A stretch of DNA of 31,742 nt. Origin: Bacillota bacterium. GTDB taxonomy: Bacteria > Bacillota > Clostridia > Christensenellales > CAG-138. The DNA lies in assembly GCA_023416895.1 (NCBI GenBank), contig JAEZGQ010000065.1:1-31742 (forward strand), read 5' to 3'. This document shows positions 31,105-31,742 of this stretch, piece by piece. The translations under genes and the position numbers were made by a program. The notes beneath the pieces are model-generated. The model was given only the letters and a program-made list of their open reading frames with translations. It did no database searches and was not told where the DNA came from. How positions within the stretch are numbered: the stretch's first letter is position 1; the number at the start of each line of letters is the position of its first letter.

Positions 31105-31742
31105 ATGGCAGACCGTTTGGAGGAAATGGGCGCGTTTTTCGATGCGCGAAGCGAAAGCTACGATACCGTTCATACTGGCCACATCGACGGCGGGCTTACG
31201 GGCAAGCGGGTGCCGGCGTGGTTTTTGCCGGCGCATACAAAAACCCTGCTCGATCTTGGCATCGGCACAGGGCTTGAGCTGGAAACGGTATTTGAGCGCT
31301 TCCCCGATGTTCAGGTGACGGGGCTTGACGTTTCCGAAAATATGCTCCAAAAACTAAAAGAAAAATACGCTTCCCGCATGGGGCAAATTACCCTCGTGCA
31401 GGAAAGCTACCTTACCTACAACTTCGGCAAGGCGCGCTTTGACGCGGCGCTTTCTGTGATGTCGCTCCACCACTATACACATGCGGTAAAAACGGAGCTT
31501 TACAGGCGCATTTACGATGCCTTAAAGCCCGGCGGCGCATATGTGGAGAGCGACTACATGCTCTTTGGTGACGATGCCTCCGTGCGCGAAGAAGGCTTGT
31601 TTGAAGAATATGAAAACCTTCGCACGCAACAGCTGCTTGACCCCTCGCGCGAATACCACTTCGATACCCCCTGCACCGTACATCACCAGCTTTCCATGCT
31701 TGAGGAAGCGGGCTTTACGGGCGTAAAGCTTATTTGGCGCAC
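31105..31742 (+). CDS. Class I SAM-dependent methyltransferase (3' truncated by window)
   Basis: The frame is open from ATG 31105 to the window end, giving the first 212 residues. Motif I is LLDLGIGTGLELE (48-60), the acidic residue of motif II is in TGLDVSENML (72-81), and later motifs include FDAALSVMSLHHY (112-124) and ALKPGGAY (139-146). GAAAGGG precedes the start. The substrate cannot be told. The N-terminus MADRLEEMGAFFDARSESYD is typical of small-molecule or unassigned methyltransferases. Confidence 0.85.
   Translation, partial: MADRLEEMGAFFDARSESYDTVHTGHIDGGLTGKRVPAWFLPAHTKTLLDLGIGTGLELETVFERFPDVQVTGLDVSENMLQKLKEKYASRMGQITLVQESYLTYNFGKARFDAALSVMSLHHYTHAVKTELYRRIYDALKPGGAYVESDYMLFGDDASVREEGLFEEYENLRTQQLLDPSREYHFDTPCTVHHQLSMLEEAGFTGVKLIWR

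Overview
The window is one long run of plus-strand genes from a motile, Gram-positive-type bacterium, most likely a Clostridia-class Firmicute of moderately high GC. The evidence is the gene order yvyF-flgM-flgN-flgK-flgL-yviE-fliW-csrA (the Bacillus/Clostridia arrangement), the flhF-flhG-PilZ-fliA-FapA block, strong AGGAGG-type ribosome binding sites with frequent GTG/TTG starts, and the absence of P- and L-ring genes. Genus cannot be fixed from this sequence.

Layout. 1-155: tail of a chemoreceptor. 522-5705: fliD, fliS, a DUF327 (YaaR-like) gene, cheW and a complete chemoreceptor, closed by a terminator at 5727-5758. 5909-7813: cheR and cheB. 8008-21020: a continuous operon starting at a good sigma-A type promoter (7974-8002): a flagellar lytic transglycosylase, rod genes flgB-flgC-fliE, export gate genes fliO-P-Q-R-flhB-flhA, flhF, flhG, a PilZ protein, fliA and a FapA/DUF342 protein, closed by a terminator at 21016-21041. 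21290-22161: an unrecognised small gene and a SwrB/DUF6115-like gene, closed by a terminator at 22247-22288. 22503-29194: flgF, flgG, yvyF, flgM, flgN, flgK, flgL, yviE-like, fliW and csrA, preceded by a sigma-28-like promoter. 29205-30945: a non-flagellar unit. 31105-end: a SAM methyltransferase cut by the window edge.

Together the genes encode the rod, hook-filament junction, filament cap, export gate, late-gene sigma factor and its anti-sigma factor, the FliW/CsrA switch and part of the chemotaxis pathway. Conspicuously absent are fliF, fliG, fliH, fliI, fliJ, fliK, flgD, flgE, fliL, fliM and fliN/Y, which usually sit between fliE and fliO. Also absent are cheA, cheY, motA/B and flagellin, so the system must be completed elsewhere in the genome.

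The most striking element is at 29205-29461. A near-consensus promoter, a Shine-Dalgarno sequence, a three-codon open frame (Met-Asn-Arg-stop), an anti-antiterminator helix starting at that stop codon, an alternative antiterminator strand and a perfect intrinsic terminator all precede the ribosome binding site of the next gene. This has the architecture of a ribosome-mediated transcription attenuator, as known for drug-inducible resistance genes. The gene it controls fuses a serine-hydrolase (class C beta-lactamase/PBP-like) domain that has lost its catalytic residues to a GNAT acetyltransferase. I do not recognise this combination as a described system.
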